Assembly (NCBI GenBank): GCA_015056625.1
Contig: SVFY01000005.1
Location: 62,001 to 126,000, forward strand
DNA: 64,000 bases
DNA from: Butyrivibrio sp.
GTDB taxonomy: Bacteria; Bacillota; Clostridia; Lachnospirales; Lachnospiraceae
Direction of reading: 5' to 3'
Below, piece after piece: positions 34,963 through 42,923 of the stretch. A program made the position numbers and the translations under genes. How positions within the stretch are numbered: position 1 is the first letter of the stretch; every line of letters starts with the position of its first letter. The notes below the pieces were generated by a model. It made no database searches, was not told the DNA's origin, and saw only the letters and a list, made by a program, of their open reading frames with translations.

Positions 34963-36042
34963 ATGTCAACAAGAAGTGTAATTCCATTTGGACCCCAGCA
35001 TCCGGTTCTTCCAGAACCAATTCACCTCGATCTTGTTATGGAAGATGAGAAGGTTGTAGAAGCAATTCCTTCAATCGGCTTTATCCATAGAGGACTTGAG
35101 AAGCTGGTCGATAAAAAAGATTTTAATGAGATGGTATATGTAGCAGAGCGTATCTGCGGTATTTGTTCACTTGGCCACGGCCTTGGATATTCAGAAGCTA
35201 TTGAGCACATTATGGACATTGATGTACCTTCAAGAGCTAAGTACCTTCGTACTATCTGGTCTGAGCTTTCAAGAGTACATTCTCACCTCCTTTGGCTTGG
35301 ACTTTTAGCTGATGCTTTTGGTTTTGAGAGCCTTTATATGGAGTGCTGGAGACTTCGTGAGGAAGCTCTTGATATGTTTGAGGCTTCAACCGGCGGACGA
35401 GTTATCTTTTCCGTAATGAAGGTTGGTGGTATCAGAAGAGACGTTTCTGATGAAATGCTAAGGGACTTCTATCAGAGAATAAACAAGATGGAAGAGCAGC
35501 TTAACTCTATTGCAAAGCCATTCCTTAATGACGCAGCTGTTCAGACCAGACTTCGCGGTGTTGGTATTCTTACAGCTGAGCAGGCTGATGCTCTTGGATG
35601 TGCTGGACCATTTCTTCGTGCCAGTGGAATCGCAAGAGATATCCGTACTACAGGCTACTGCGCATATGGCGATGTTGATTTTGAGCCAATCATCAGCACA
35701 GAAGGTGATTCTTATGCCAGAACTGAATGCCGTATCAAGGAGATCTTCCAGGCATTTGATATCATCCGTCAGTGTATTGATAAGATGCCTGCTGGAGATA
35801 TTGATGTTCCTGTCAAGGGAATGCCTAATGGCGAATATGTCATGAGAATAGAGCAGCCTCGTGGTGAAGCAATTTACTACGTAAAGGCTAACGGAAGTAA
35901 GTTTATTGACAGAATGAGAGTCCGCACTCCCACATTTGCTAATCTTTCTGGTCTTGTTGAAACTCTTAAAGGTTGCGATCTTGCTGATGTGCCAATTCTT
36001 GTACTTACAATTGACCCATGTATCAGCTGTACTGAGAGATAA
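34963..36042 (+). CDS. echE: Ech-type [NiFe] hydrogenase large subunit EchE
   Basis: EchE carries the Ni-Fe active site that reduces protons with electrons from ferredoxin. The four nickel ligands are present: CGIC (Cys65, Cys68) in ERICGICSLGHGLG and CISC (Cys353, Cys356) in DPCISCTER at the extreme C-terminus. The 359-residue protein ends three residues after the last ligand, so there is no C-terminal extension to cleave, unlike most [NiFe] hydrogenases. This agrees with the absence of a maturation protease gene nearby. The metal cofactor would be built by the HypFCDE proteins encoded just downstream. Confidence 0.95.
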   Translation: MSTRSVIPFGPQHPVLPEPIHLDLVMEDEKVVEAIPSIGFIHRGLEKLVDKKDFNEMVYVAERICGICSLGHGLGYSEAIEHIMDIDVPSRAKYLRTIWSELSRVHSHLLWLGLLADAFGFESLYMECWRLREEALDMFEASTGGRVIFSVMKVGGIRRDVSDEMLRDFYQRINKMEEQLNSIAKPFLNDAAVQTRLRGVGILTAEQADALGCAGPFLRASGIARDIRTTGYCAYGDVDFEPIISTEGDSYARTECRIKEIFQAFDIIRQCIDKMPAGDIDVPVKGMPNGEYVMRIEQPRGEAIYYVKANGSKFIDRMRVRTPTFANLSGLVETLKGCDLADVPILVLTIDPCISCTER

Positions 36043-36074
36043 CTTATAGATGGTAGGATGAGAAGGAGTATAAG

Positions 36075-36575
36075 ATGGCATTAATAAACTTTAATAAAAC
36101 TGTATTACATAACCTTGTGTCAAAGCCTAAGACAAGAAAGGCAGAGAAGGAGTATCCTGTTGGCACAAGAGGACATGTTGAAAATGATATGGACCTTTGC
36201 ATCTTGTGTGGTCTTTGTTCGATCAAATGCCCTACTCATGCAATAACAGTTGATAAAAACGAAAAGACCTGGTCAATAAGACCTATGAGCTGTATTCAGT
36301 GCAGATGCTGCGTTGATAACTGCCCTAAGAAGTCACTTTCCATGGGACTTAGGTTCCAGGAACCAGGTACTGAGAAGATAACTAAGACTTTCAAGCAGTC
36401 TGAAAAAGCTATAGCAGCTCAGGAAGCACTTATGAAGGCAGCTAAAGAGCGTGCAGCAGCTGCAGCAGCTGCAAAGGCAGCCGCAGCACAGCAGGCAGGA
36501 AATGCACCTGCACCTGCAGCTCCAGCTAATGCAGCAAGTGCACCTGCAGCTCCAGATCAGAATCAGAACAAATAA
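36075..36575 (+). CDS. echF: Ech-type hydrogenase ferredoxin-like subunit EchF
   Basis: EchF brings electrons from soluble ferredoxin into the complex. It has two [4Fe-4S] motifs: CILCGLCSIKCP (Cys42, 45, 48, 52) and CIQCRCCVDNCP (Cys73, 76, 79, 83). The C-terminal region (about 100-166) is a Lys/Ala helix-prone stretch that turns into an Ala/Pro/Asn/Gln tail, similar in style to the tail on EchC. The stop overlaps the hypF ATG by one base, so hydrogenase and maturation genes are coupled. Confidence 0.94.
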   Translation: MALINFNKTVLHNLVSKPKTRKAEKEYPVGTRGHVENDMDLCILCGLCSIKCPTHAITVDKNEKTWSIRPMSCIQCRCCVDNCPKKSLSMGLRFQEPGTEKITKTFKQSEKAIAAQEALMKAAKERAAAAAAAKAAAAQQAGNAPAPAAPANAASAPAAPDQNQNK

Positions 36576-38920
36576 TGATTAAAGAAATATTGATTAAAGG
36601 GGCGGTACAGGGTGTTGGTTATCGCCCCTTTATTGCTTTTAAAGCAGAAGAACTTAATATTTCAGGTTTTGTTAAAAACATAGGGGCTGCAGTTTCCATA
36701 TTGGCAATTGGTCCAAAAGAGAAACTACAGGCTTTAATTTCGTATATAAAAAATGAATCTCCAGCAGGTTCTTTTATTCTTGATGTTAAGGTAAAAGATC
36801 TTAACATACTTCCAGAAGAATTTAAGGAATACGAATCTTCATTTTCCATAATCGACAGTACAGATCTTGATCTTTCGTCTGATATTCCTGTGTTTTTACC
36901 TGACATCGGAATATGTGATTACTGTAAAAAAGAGCTTCTTGAAACCAAGGGCAGAAGATACAGATATTACCTTAACAGTTGCGCAGTATGTGGCCCCAGG
37001 ATCAGTATTTTAAATGCTTTGCCATATGACAGGCATAATACCACAATGGGAAGCTTTAAAACATGCAAAGATTGTGACGATGAGTACAGGATTGGAAGAA
37101 GGCGCTATGCCCAAGGCCTTTCTTGTAAAAACTGTGGCCCTTCAATATGCTTTTTATATAAAAAAGGTGGCGAATCCACTCAAGAAACAGGGGATCAGGC
37201 AGTAGAAACTGCTATTAAGATCCTTAATGAAGATGGGATAATAGGGCTTAAAGGCGTTGCAGGATATCAGCTTGTTTGTAAGCCCACTAAAGATAATGCT
37301 ATCAGACTAAGGAGCATAAAGCACAGAGAAAATAAGCCCTTTGCCATCATGTTTTTTGATGAAAATATGGTAAAAGACTATGCTATTATGTCTGATGCGG
37401 AAAAAAAGCTTTTAAAGTCTGAGGCAAGGCCAATAGTTCTTTTGAAAAAGAAATATGATTTTGATGATGAAGTCGTAAAGGGTAGCAGATATATAGGTGC
37501 ATTTCTTCCTTCTGCTGGAATACACTTAGTGCTTACCAAGGAGCTTGGTCCACTTATAGTTACAAGTGCCAATGCATCTGATGAGCCAATAATAACTGAA
37601 GATGATAAGTTTAAGTCTTTGTTTTTTGATGCATCAGATAATAAAGAAAGATCCTGCGATGGCCTCTTATATCATGATCTTAAGATCAATATGCCTATGG
37701 ATGACTCTGTGGCATTTGTAATATCAGATAGTTTTGGCGATAAGACGCAGTTCATCAGAAGAAGCAGAGGATATGCTCCGCTTCCTGTTCTTATAGATAA
37801 TAAAAAGCCATTTCAAAATGACATAGTAGTACTTGCATTTGGAGGTGATCTTAAAAGCACTTTTGCAATAGGACATAACGATAAAGTCCTTTTAAGCCAG
37901 CAGATTGGAGATCTTGAAGATTACGGATGTCAGGTTAACTATATTAAGCTTTTAGATCAGTATGCTGACTTATTTAAGCAAATTCCAAATGTTTATGTCT
38001 GCGATCTTCATCCCTTTTATAATTCTGCAAAAATTGCCAGGGAAAGATCAGAAGATAAAAACTGTAAGCTGTTAAGGCTGCAGCATCATTTTGCTCATAT
38101 CTACAGCGTAATGGCGGAAAATTCATTAGAAAGCGCTATTGGAATAGCATTTGATGGAACTGGATATGGCTACGATGGCAGTATCTGGGGCGGTGAGTTT
38201 TTGTACTGCAATGCTGCGAAAATGGACCGAATTGGGCATTTATCCTATGTCTCAATGGTTGGAGGCGACAGCGCTTCAAAAAATGCACTGCAGACAAGAA
38301 AATGCTATGAGCATATGGCTCTTTCACAGGGGCTTACTGATAAAACGCCTTCAATAAGTGAAAAGAGCGATGCCATTTTAATTGCTGCGCTAAATAATAA
38401 AGAACTGTGCTATAATTCTTCAAGCATGGGCAGACTTTTTGATGCAGTAGCTTCTCTTTTAGGTGGCTTTGATCAAAACAGCTACGAAGGTGAATGTGCA
38501 ATAAACCTTGAAAAGCTTGCCTGGGAATTTGTAGATAAAAATGATGCAAGGTATCCAGATCTAAAATTTGATATTAAAATATCTGAGGATGGATTCATTG
38601 CTGATCAACTAAGGCTTTTTTATGACGTACTTGATTGTACTAAGACTGAGAACTTTGATGCTTCTTCAATTGCCTATGGCTTTCATATGGCAATAATAGA
38701 TATGATAGTAAGAGTATCTCTCCTTATAAGAGATAAAACTCATGAGGACAAGGTTTGTCTATCTGGGGGAGTATATAACAACAGGCTGATCTTATCAGGG
38801 GCTGTAAAAGCTCTTTTAAATGAGAACTTTAAAGTCTACTGGAATCAGAAAGTGCCCCTTGGAGACGGCGGAATATCACTTGGCCAAGCCTATTATGGCT
38901 TAATGTATGAAAAGGAATAA
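36575..38920 (+). CDS. hypF: Carbamoyltransferase HypF (hydrogenase maturation)
   Basis: HypF makes the thiocarbamate on HypE that becomes the cyanide ligand of the Ni-Fe centre. Domains are: acylphosphatase (1-90) with GAVQGVGYRPFI; two zinc-finger motifs (about 108-185) with CDYCKKEL, CAVCGPR, CKDCDDEY and CKNCGPS; a YrdC-like domain (about 200-385) with KHRENKPFAIM; and a Kae1-like carbamoyltransferase domain (about 395-775) with HHFAHIYSVMAE and GDGGISLGQAYYG. The length of 781 residues is typical. The start overlaps echF. Confidence 0.95.
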   Translation: MIKEILIKGAVQGVGYRPFIAFKAEELNISGFVKNIGAAVSILAIGPKEKLQALISYIKNESPAGSFILDVKVKDLNILPEEFKEYESSFSIIDSTDLDLSSDIPVFLPDIGICDYCKKELLETKGRRYRYYLNSCAVCGPRISILNALPYDRHNTTMGSFKTCKDCDDEYRIGRRRYAQGLSCKNCGPSICFLYKKGGESTQETGDQAVETAIKILNEDGIIGLKGVAGYQLVCKPTKDNAIRLRSIKHRENKPFAIMFFDENMVKDYAIMSDAEKKLLKSEARPIVLLKKKYDFDDEVVKGSRYIGAFLPSAGIHLVLTKELGPLIVTSANASDEPIITEDDKFKSLFFDASDNKERSCDGLLYHDLKINMPMDDSVAFVISDSFGDKTQFIRRSRGYAPLPVLIDNKKPFQNDIVVLAFGGDLKSTFAIGHNDKVLLSQQIGDLEDYGCQVNYIKLLDQYADLFKQIPNVYVCDLHPFYNSAKIARERSEDKNCKLLRLQHHFAHIYSVMAENSLESAIGIAFDGTGYGYDGSIWGGEFLYCNAAKMDRIGHLSYVSMVGGDSASKNALQTRKCYEHMALSQGLTDKTPSISEKSDAILIAALNNKELCYNSSSMGRLFDAVASLLGGFDQNSYEGECAINLEKLAWEFVDKNDARYPDLKFDIKISEDGFIADQLRLFYDVLDCTKTENFDASSIAYGFHMAIIDMIVRVSLLIRDKTHEDKVCLSGGVYNNRLILSGAVKALLNENFKVYWNQKVPLGDGGISLGQAYYGLMYEKE

Positions 38921-38925
38921 AAGAT

Positions 38926-39141
38926 ATGTGTGTTGCAATACCGGGAACAGTAATAAAACTTGATGGAACTAAGGCCACTGTAGATTTTAGTGGAAATATC
39001 GTAAATGCCGAAGCTGGGCTAGTTAATGTAAAAATCGGAGACAAGGTTTTAGTTCATGCAGGTTGCATCATCCAGACCATGGATGAAGATATGGCAAATG
39101 AAATGGAAGAGCTCTACAAAGAAATTGAGGACCTTGCATAA
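38926..39141 (+). CDS. hypC: Hydrogenase assembly chaperone HypC
   Basis: HypC holds the Fe(CN)2CO unit with HypD and delivers it to the large subunit. The 71-residue protein begins MCVAIPG with the essential Cys2, and has DFSGNIVNAEAGLV and VGDKVLVHAG-like VKIGDKVLVHAGCII. The gene is five bases after hypF and three bases before hypD. Confidence 0.96.
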   Translation: MCVAIPGTVIKLDGTKATVDFSGNIVNAEAGLVNVKIGDKVLVHAGCIIQTMDEDMANEMEELYKEIEDLA

Positions 39142-39144
39142 TAT

Positions 39145-40188
39145 ATGGATAACAGGAAGCTGGACAAAATAATACAGGAACTTAAAAACTATGATGGCCC
39201 TGAAATCCGTCTTATGGAGGTCTGTGGAACCCATACAGCCGCAATTTCAGAAAATGGTATACCATCTCTTTTATCAGAGAAAATAAAGCTGATATCAGGA
39301 CCTGGATGCCCTGTGTGCGTAACTGTTACAGCCGTGATAGACAGGCTTATTGAGCTTTCGCTTATGGAAAACACCTGCGTTCTCACCTTTGGAGACCTGA
39401 TAAGGGTGAAGGGCACAAACGGCTCTCTTGCTGATGCCAAAGGAGATGGCGCGGACGTTAAAATGGTCTATTCTCCAATGGACAGCATCAAGCTGGCAGC
39501 TGAAAACCCAATGAAAAACTATGTTTTTGCTGCTATTGGTTTTGAAACCACAACCCCTGTATATGCGCTTTTGATTGAAGAAGCCAAAAAGCTCGGGCTT
39601 AAAAATCTAAAGATCCTCACTTCTTTAAAAACAATGCCTCAGGTAATCAGATGGGTTGTAAGAAGTGGCAGTAAGATCGATGGATTTATTGCCCCAGGCC
39701 ATGTGGCAGCAATAACCGGTGGAAAGATTTTTGAGGACCTTTCAAAAGAGCTTGGGATTCCCTTCGTTGTATCTGGCTTTGAAGGAGAACAGCTTCTTTT
39801 GACAATCTATTCTCTGGTAAAAATGGCTGGTAAAGGCGGCTATAAAAACCTTTACAGGTCAGTAGTTACAGAAGAGGGCAATATCTCTGCTAAGGAAAAG
39901 GTCGATAAGTACTTTGAGGTATCTGACTCTTCCTGGAGGGGAATGGGTAAGATAAAGGGCTCAGGAATGACCTTAAGACCTGATTATATGGAGTTTGATG
40001 CAGGAAGCATCGGACTTGATGAAGACCATGAACCTGCAGGCTGCAGGTGTGCCAGCGTCCTTGTAGGAGCAATAAGCCCTCATGAATGCCCACTATTTGG
40101 AAAAAAATGTACCCCAGACAACGCACATGGTGCATGCATGGTTTCTACTGAGGGTAGCTGCTATAATTACTTTATTTCCGGGAGATAA
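39145..40188 (+). CDS. hypD: Hydrogenase formation protein HypD
   Basis: HypD is the iron-sulfur scaffold where the Fe(CN)2CO group is assembled with HypC and HypE. It shows family signatures MEVCGTHTAAI, ISGPGCPVCVT, AIGFETTTP, APGHVAAITG and FVVSGFEGEQLL. The C-terminal Cys-rich cluster region has AGCRCASV, HECPLFGKKC and CMVSTEGSC. The length of 347 residues is normal. It lies in tight order between hypC and hypE. Confidence 0.96.
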   Translation: MDNRKLDKIIQELKNYDGPEIRLMEVCGTHTAAISENGIPSLLSEKIKLISGPGCPVCVTVTAVIDRLIELSLMENTCVLTFGDLIRVKGTNGSLADAKGDGADVKMVYSPMDSIKLAAENPMKNYVFAAIGFETTTPVYALLIEEAKKLGLKNLKILTSLKTMPQVIRWVVRSGSKIDGFIAPGHVAAITGGKIFEDLSKELGIPFVVSGFEGEQLLLTIYSLVKMAGKGGYKNLYRSVVTEEGNISAKEKVDKYFEVSDSSWRGMGKIKGSGMTLRPDYMEFDAGSIGLDEDHEPAGCRCASVLVGAISPHECPLFGKKCTPDNAHGACMVSTEGSCYNYFISGR

Positions 40189-40191
40189 AAA

Positions 40192-41202
40192 ATGAAGATC
40201 ACAATGGCGCATGGAAGCGGCGGAGAGTCAACTTCCATGCTGATAGAAGAAGTTTTTGCAAAATACTTTAACAATGAATACCTCTCTGAGCTTTCAGATT
40301 CAGCTGTAGTTCCAGGGGCAGGAAAACTTGCTATAACAACAGACAGCTTTGTTGTTACACCTATTCTTTTCCCTGGTGGAGATATCGGAAGGCTGTCAGT
40401 ATGTGGAACTGTTAATGACCTTTTGATGAGCGGCGCAATTCCAAAATATATAACCTGTGGATGCATTCTTGAAGAGGGACTTGATATAGAAGTCCTTGAA
40501 AAAGTGATAGCATCAATGGCAGAGACAGCAAAAGAGGCCGGAGTCATGGTTGTTACCGGAGATACCAAGGTTGTTGAAAAACACAGCGACGTATCAGGCC
40601 TTATAATCAACACATCAGGTGTAGGCTTTATCCCTGAAGATCTTGATGTTCCCGGACCTTCAAAGCTTGAAGACGGGGATAAGATAATAGTATCCGGTAA
40701 TTTGGGCGATCATCACGCCACAATACTTGGAAGCAGGATGGGAATTGAAAATGATATCAGATCTGACAATGCTCCTCTTGTTGAAATGACCAGAAAGCTC
40801 ATGGATGCTAACCTTTCAGTACATGCCATGAGAGATGTTACAAGAGGCGGACTTGGAACAGTACTTAACGAGTTTGCCAGTGCTTCAAAGTGTTCGATCA
40901 TCCTTAATGAATCAGATCTTCCAGTTTCTGCTTCTGTTAAGGATTTCTGCGGGATATTAGGCCTTGACCCGATTTACATGGGCAATGAAGGTAAAATGGT
41001 GATCTCTGTAAGTGCTGCTGATGCAGCTAAAGCTCTTTTGCTGATAAAAGAGTCTAAATATGGCAAAAATGCAAAGATCATTGGAGAGGTTAAAAAAGAT
41101 AAGGAAAGTTCCGATAATATTAATGTAGTTGTGACCACCAAAATCGGTGGAAAGCGCGTGGTTGGGCCAATGTATGGTGAGGGACTTCCAAGAATCTGTT
41201 AA
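40192..41202 (+). CDS. hypE: Carbamoyl-dehydratase HypE (hydrogenase maturation)
   Basis: HypE dehydrates the carbamoylated C-terminal cysteine to a thiocyanate, the source of the CN ligands. The protein begins KITMAHGSGGESTSMLI, has the PurM/AIR-synthase-like fold with PGAGKLAITTDSFVVTP, and VTGDTKVV. It ends with PRIC, the required terminal cysteine (Cys336). It is the last gene of the ech-hyp set. hypA and hypB, which handle nickel insertion, are not next to it. Confidence 0.96.
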   Translation: MKITMAHGSGGESTSMLIEEVFAKYFNNEYLSELSDSAVVPGAGKLAITTDSFVVTPILFPGGDIGRLSVCGTVNDLLMSGAIPKYITCGCILEEGLDIEVLEKVIASMAETAKEAGVMVVTGDTKVVEKHSDVSGLIINTSGVGFIPEDLDVPGPSKLEDGDKIIVSGNLGDHHATILGSRMGIENDIRSDNAPLVEMTRKLMDANLSVHAMRDVTRGGLGTVLNEFASASKCSIILNESDLPVSASVKDFCGILGLDPIYMGNEGKMVISVSAADAAKALLLIKESKYGKNAKIIGEVKKDKESSDNINVVVTTKIGGKRVVGPMYGEGLPRIC

Positions 41203-41251
41203 TTGTGTTATCATACGGCAAGAGACTTTTTAATCTGTTTATAGGTGAAAA

Positions 41252-42124
41252 ATGGAATTTAAGAGAATCGATAAAGATACAGTAAATTGCATCATTACTG
41301 AAGATGATATGTTTGAACAGGGCATCAAGTTAGAGGACCTCTTTGAAAAGAAGAAGGAGGCCATGGACTTTTTGCACGAAGTAATGAAGAAGGCTGAGGA
41401 AGAGGTTGATTACAAGCCAACCGGATCATTTATGCCTCTTCAGATCACTGTTCTTCCAGATCATTCAGTATCACTTACACTTTCTGAAAACGCTTCAGCT
41501 TCATTTAGTGAGATACTCAAAAACCTTACAGATAAGGCTGGTATCAAGCTTCCCAAGCAGGTTCTTGAAGATATAGGAGATTCTGCAAATGAGGAGAGGC
41601 TTAACAGACTCAATGAATATCTTAAGAGCCTTAAGCAGATAACCAATTCTGTTAAGGATATGATAGAAGATAACGACATTGTAAAAGATAAGTCAGATAA
41701 GATTTCCTTAAACAGCAATGCCACAGTAGAGAGCTCAGGCAAGCTTGCTGATAAGCTTACAACAAATGCACCCAAGAAAAAGTCCGATGATACAAAGGAT
41801 AAGGATCTTGGCAGACTTAAGTTCCACGAGTATGTATTTACCTTTAAGGACATTAAGACTGTTTCGAGGTTCTGTTCAAAGGTTCCTGCTGGTGTTAAGA
41901 TCGAGAGCTCCTTATTTAAGAATGAGACTTATGGTCAGTACTATCTTGATCTTAAAAGAGCTAATGAAGATCCTAAGGTATTTGCATCCCTGTTTACAAT
42001 GGCCTATGAATTTGGTCATTTCCAGGCAAGCAACCCTTACGTGATCTCACATATCAAGGAAAACTACGACTGTATTATAGATGCAAACGCAATTGAACAG
42101 TTGTCATCCCTTTCTATTATGTGA
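41252..42124 (+). CDS. mecA: MecA-like adaptor protein for ClpCP
   Basis: MecA proteins bind substrates with the N-terminal domain and ClpC with the C-terminal domain. The N-terminal 80 residues (MEFKRIDKDTVNCIITEDDM, LEDLFEKKKEAMDFLHEVM) match the family. The C-terminal domain (about 190-288) has YVFTFKDIKTVSRFC and NPYVISHIKENYDCI. A long charged linker (about 95-185) makes it 290 residues, longer than Bacillus MecA (218). It stands between hypE and a strong terminator, and probably has its own promoter in the 49-base gap, which I could not pin down. Confidence 0.85.
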   Translation: MEFKRIDKDTVNCIITEDDMFEQGIKLEDLFEKKKEAMDFLHEVMKKAEEEVDYKPTGSFMPLQITVLPDHSVSLTLSENASASFSEILKNLTDKAGIKLPKQVLEDIGDSANEERLNRLNEYLKSLKQITNSVKDMIEDNDIVKDKSDKISLNSNATVESSGKLADKLTTNAPKKKSDDTKDKDLGRLKFHEYVFTFKDIKTVSRFCSKVPAGVKIESSLFKNETYGQYYLDLKRANEDPKVFASLFTMAYEFGHFQASNPYVISHIKENYDCIIDANAIEQLSSLSIM

Positions 42125-42139
42125 TTTTTAGTCATATTA

Positions 42140-42171
42140 GGAACGGTCCAATAATGAGACCGTTCCTTTTC
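42140..42171 (+). terminator. Rho-independent terminator after mecA
   Basis: A perfect 9-bp stem GGAACGGTC (42140-42148) with GACCGTTCC (42158-42166) closes a 9-base loop and continues into TTTTCTTT. The word GGTCTCATT on its minus strand resembles the core of the large palindrome at 47365-47439. Confidence 0.9.
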
Positions 42172-42200
42172 TTTATAGTGATATAATTGGAAAAGAGTCT

Positions 42201-42908
42201 ATGCGCCTTAATAAATACATTTCTTCCTGTGGCATCTGCTCAAGAAGAGAAGCTGACAAGTTAATAGCAAGTGGCCGCATTACTGTAAATGGGCTTTTTC
42301 CCATGGCAGGAGATGACGTTTCGGAAACAGACGTTGTATGTCTTGATGGAAAGAGCATAAGACCAGTTGAGAAGCTTACGTATCTGGCCTATTACAAACC
42401 TGTAGGAACTGTCTGTACAAAAGACGATCCTCACGCAAAAAGAACCATTTACGACGATATCGGGAGTTCTGGTTCATTATCTTATGCTGGAAGGCTTGAT
42501 AAGGACTCCGAGGGGCTTCTTATCATAACGGATGACGGAAAGCTTATAGATGCCATTATGAGAGGCAGAAATGCCCATGAAAAAGAGTATGTTGTTACTA
42601 TTGATAAAAAGATAGACAAAAGCTTTTTATCTCATATGGCAAATGGTGTATATCTTAAGGATTTAGACAGAACCACAAGGCCCTGTAAGATCTGGGCTAC
42701 ATCAGATAATTCTTTTCACATCATTCTGACACAGGGGCTCAACAGACAGATAAGGCGCATGTGCTCAGAGCTTGGGGCAACAGTAAGTAAACTAAAAAGG
42801 ATCAGGGTAATGACTATATCACTTGATGACCTTGATCTGAAACCGGGGGAGTTTGTCAGTCTGTCTGACGAAGTAGTAAAAAAACTATATCAGGAAACTG
42901 GTATTTGA
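42201..42908 (+). CDS. rluF: RNA pseudouridine synthase, RluF-like
   Basis: The enzyme converts a uridine in rRNA to pseudouridine. The N-terminal S4 RNA-binding domain (1-48) has RLNKYISSCGICSRREADKLI. The catalytic domain (about 60-230) contains the Asp motif GRLDKDSEGLLIITDDG and the C-terminal GLNRQIRRMCSELG followed by VSKLKRIRVMTISL, which is closest to RluF, the enzyme for 23S rRNA U2604. The RsuA/RluB/RluE/RluF group is hard to split by eye, so target choice is tentative. A TATAAT-like word lies at 42182-42187. Confidence 0.85.
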   Translation: MRLNKYISSCGICSRREADKLIASGRITVNGLFPMAGDDVSETDVVCLDGKSIRPVEKLTYLAYYKPVGTVCTKDDPHAKRTIYDDIGSSGSLSYAGRLDKDSEGLLIITDDGKLIDAIMRGRNAHEKEYVVTIDKKIDKSFLSHMANGVYLKDLDRTTRPCKIWATSDNSFHIILTQGLNRQIRRMCSELGATVSKLKRIRVMTISLDDLDLKPGEFVSLSDEVVKKLYQETGI

Positions 42909-42923
42909 TGGGGAGGCCAAAAT

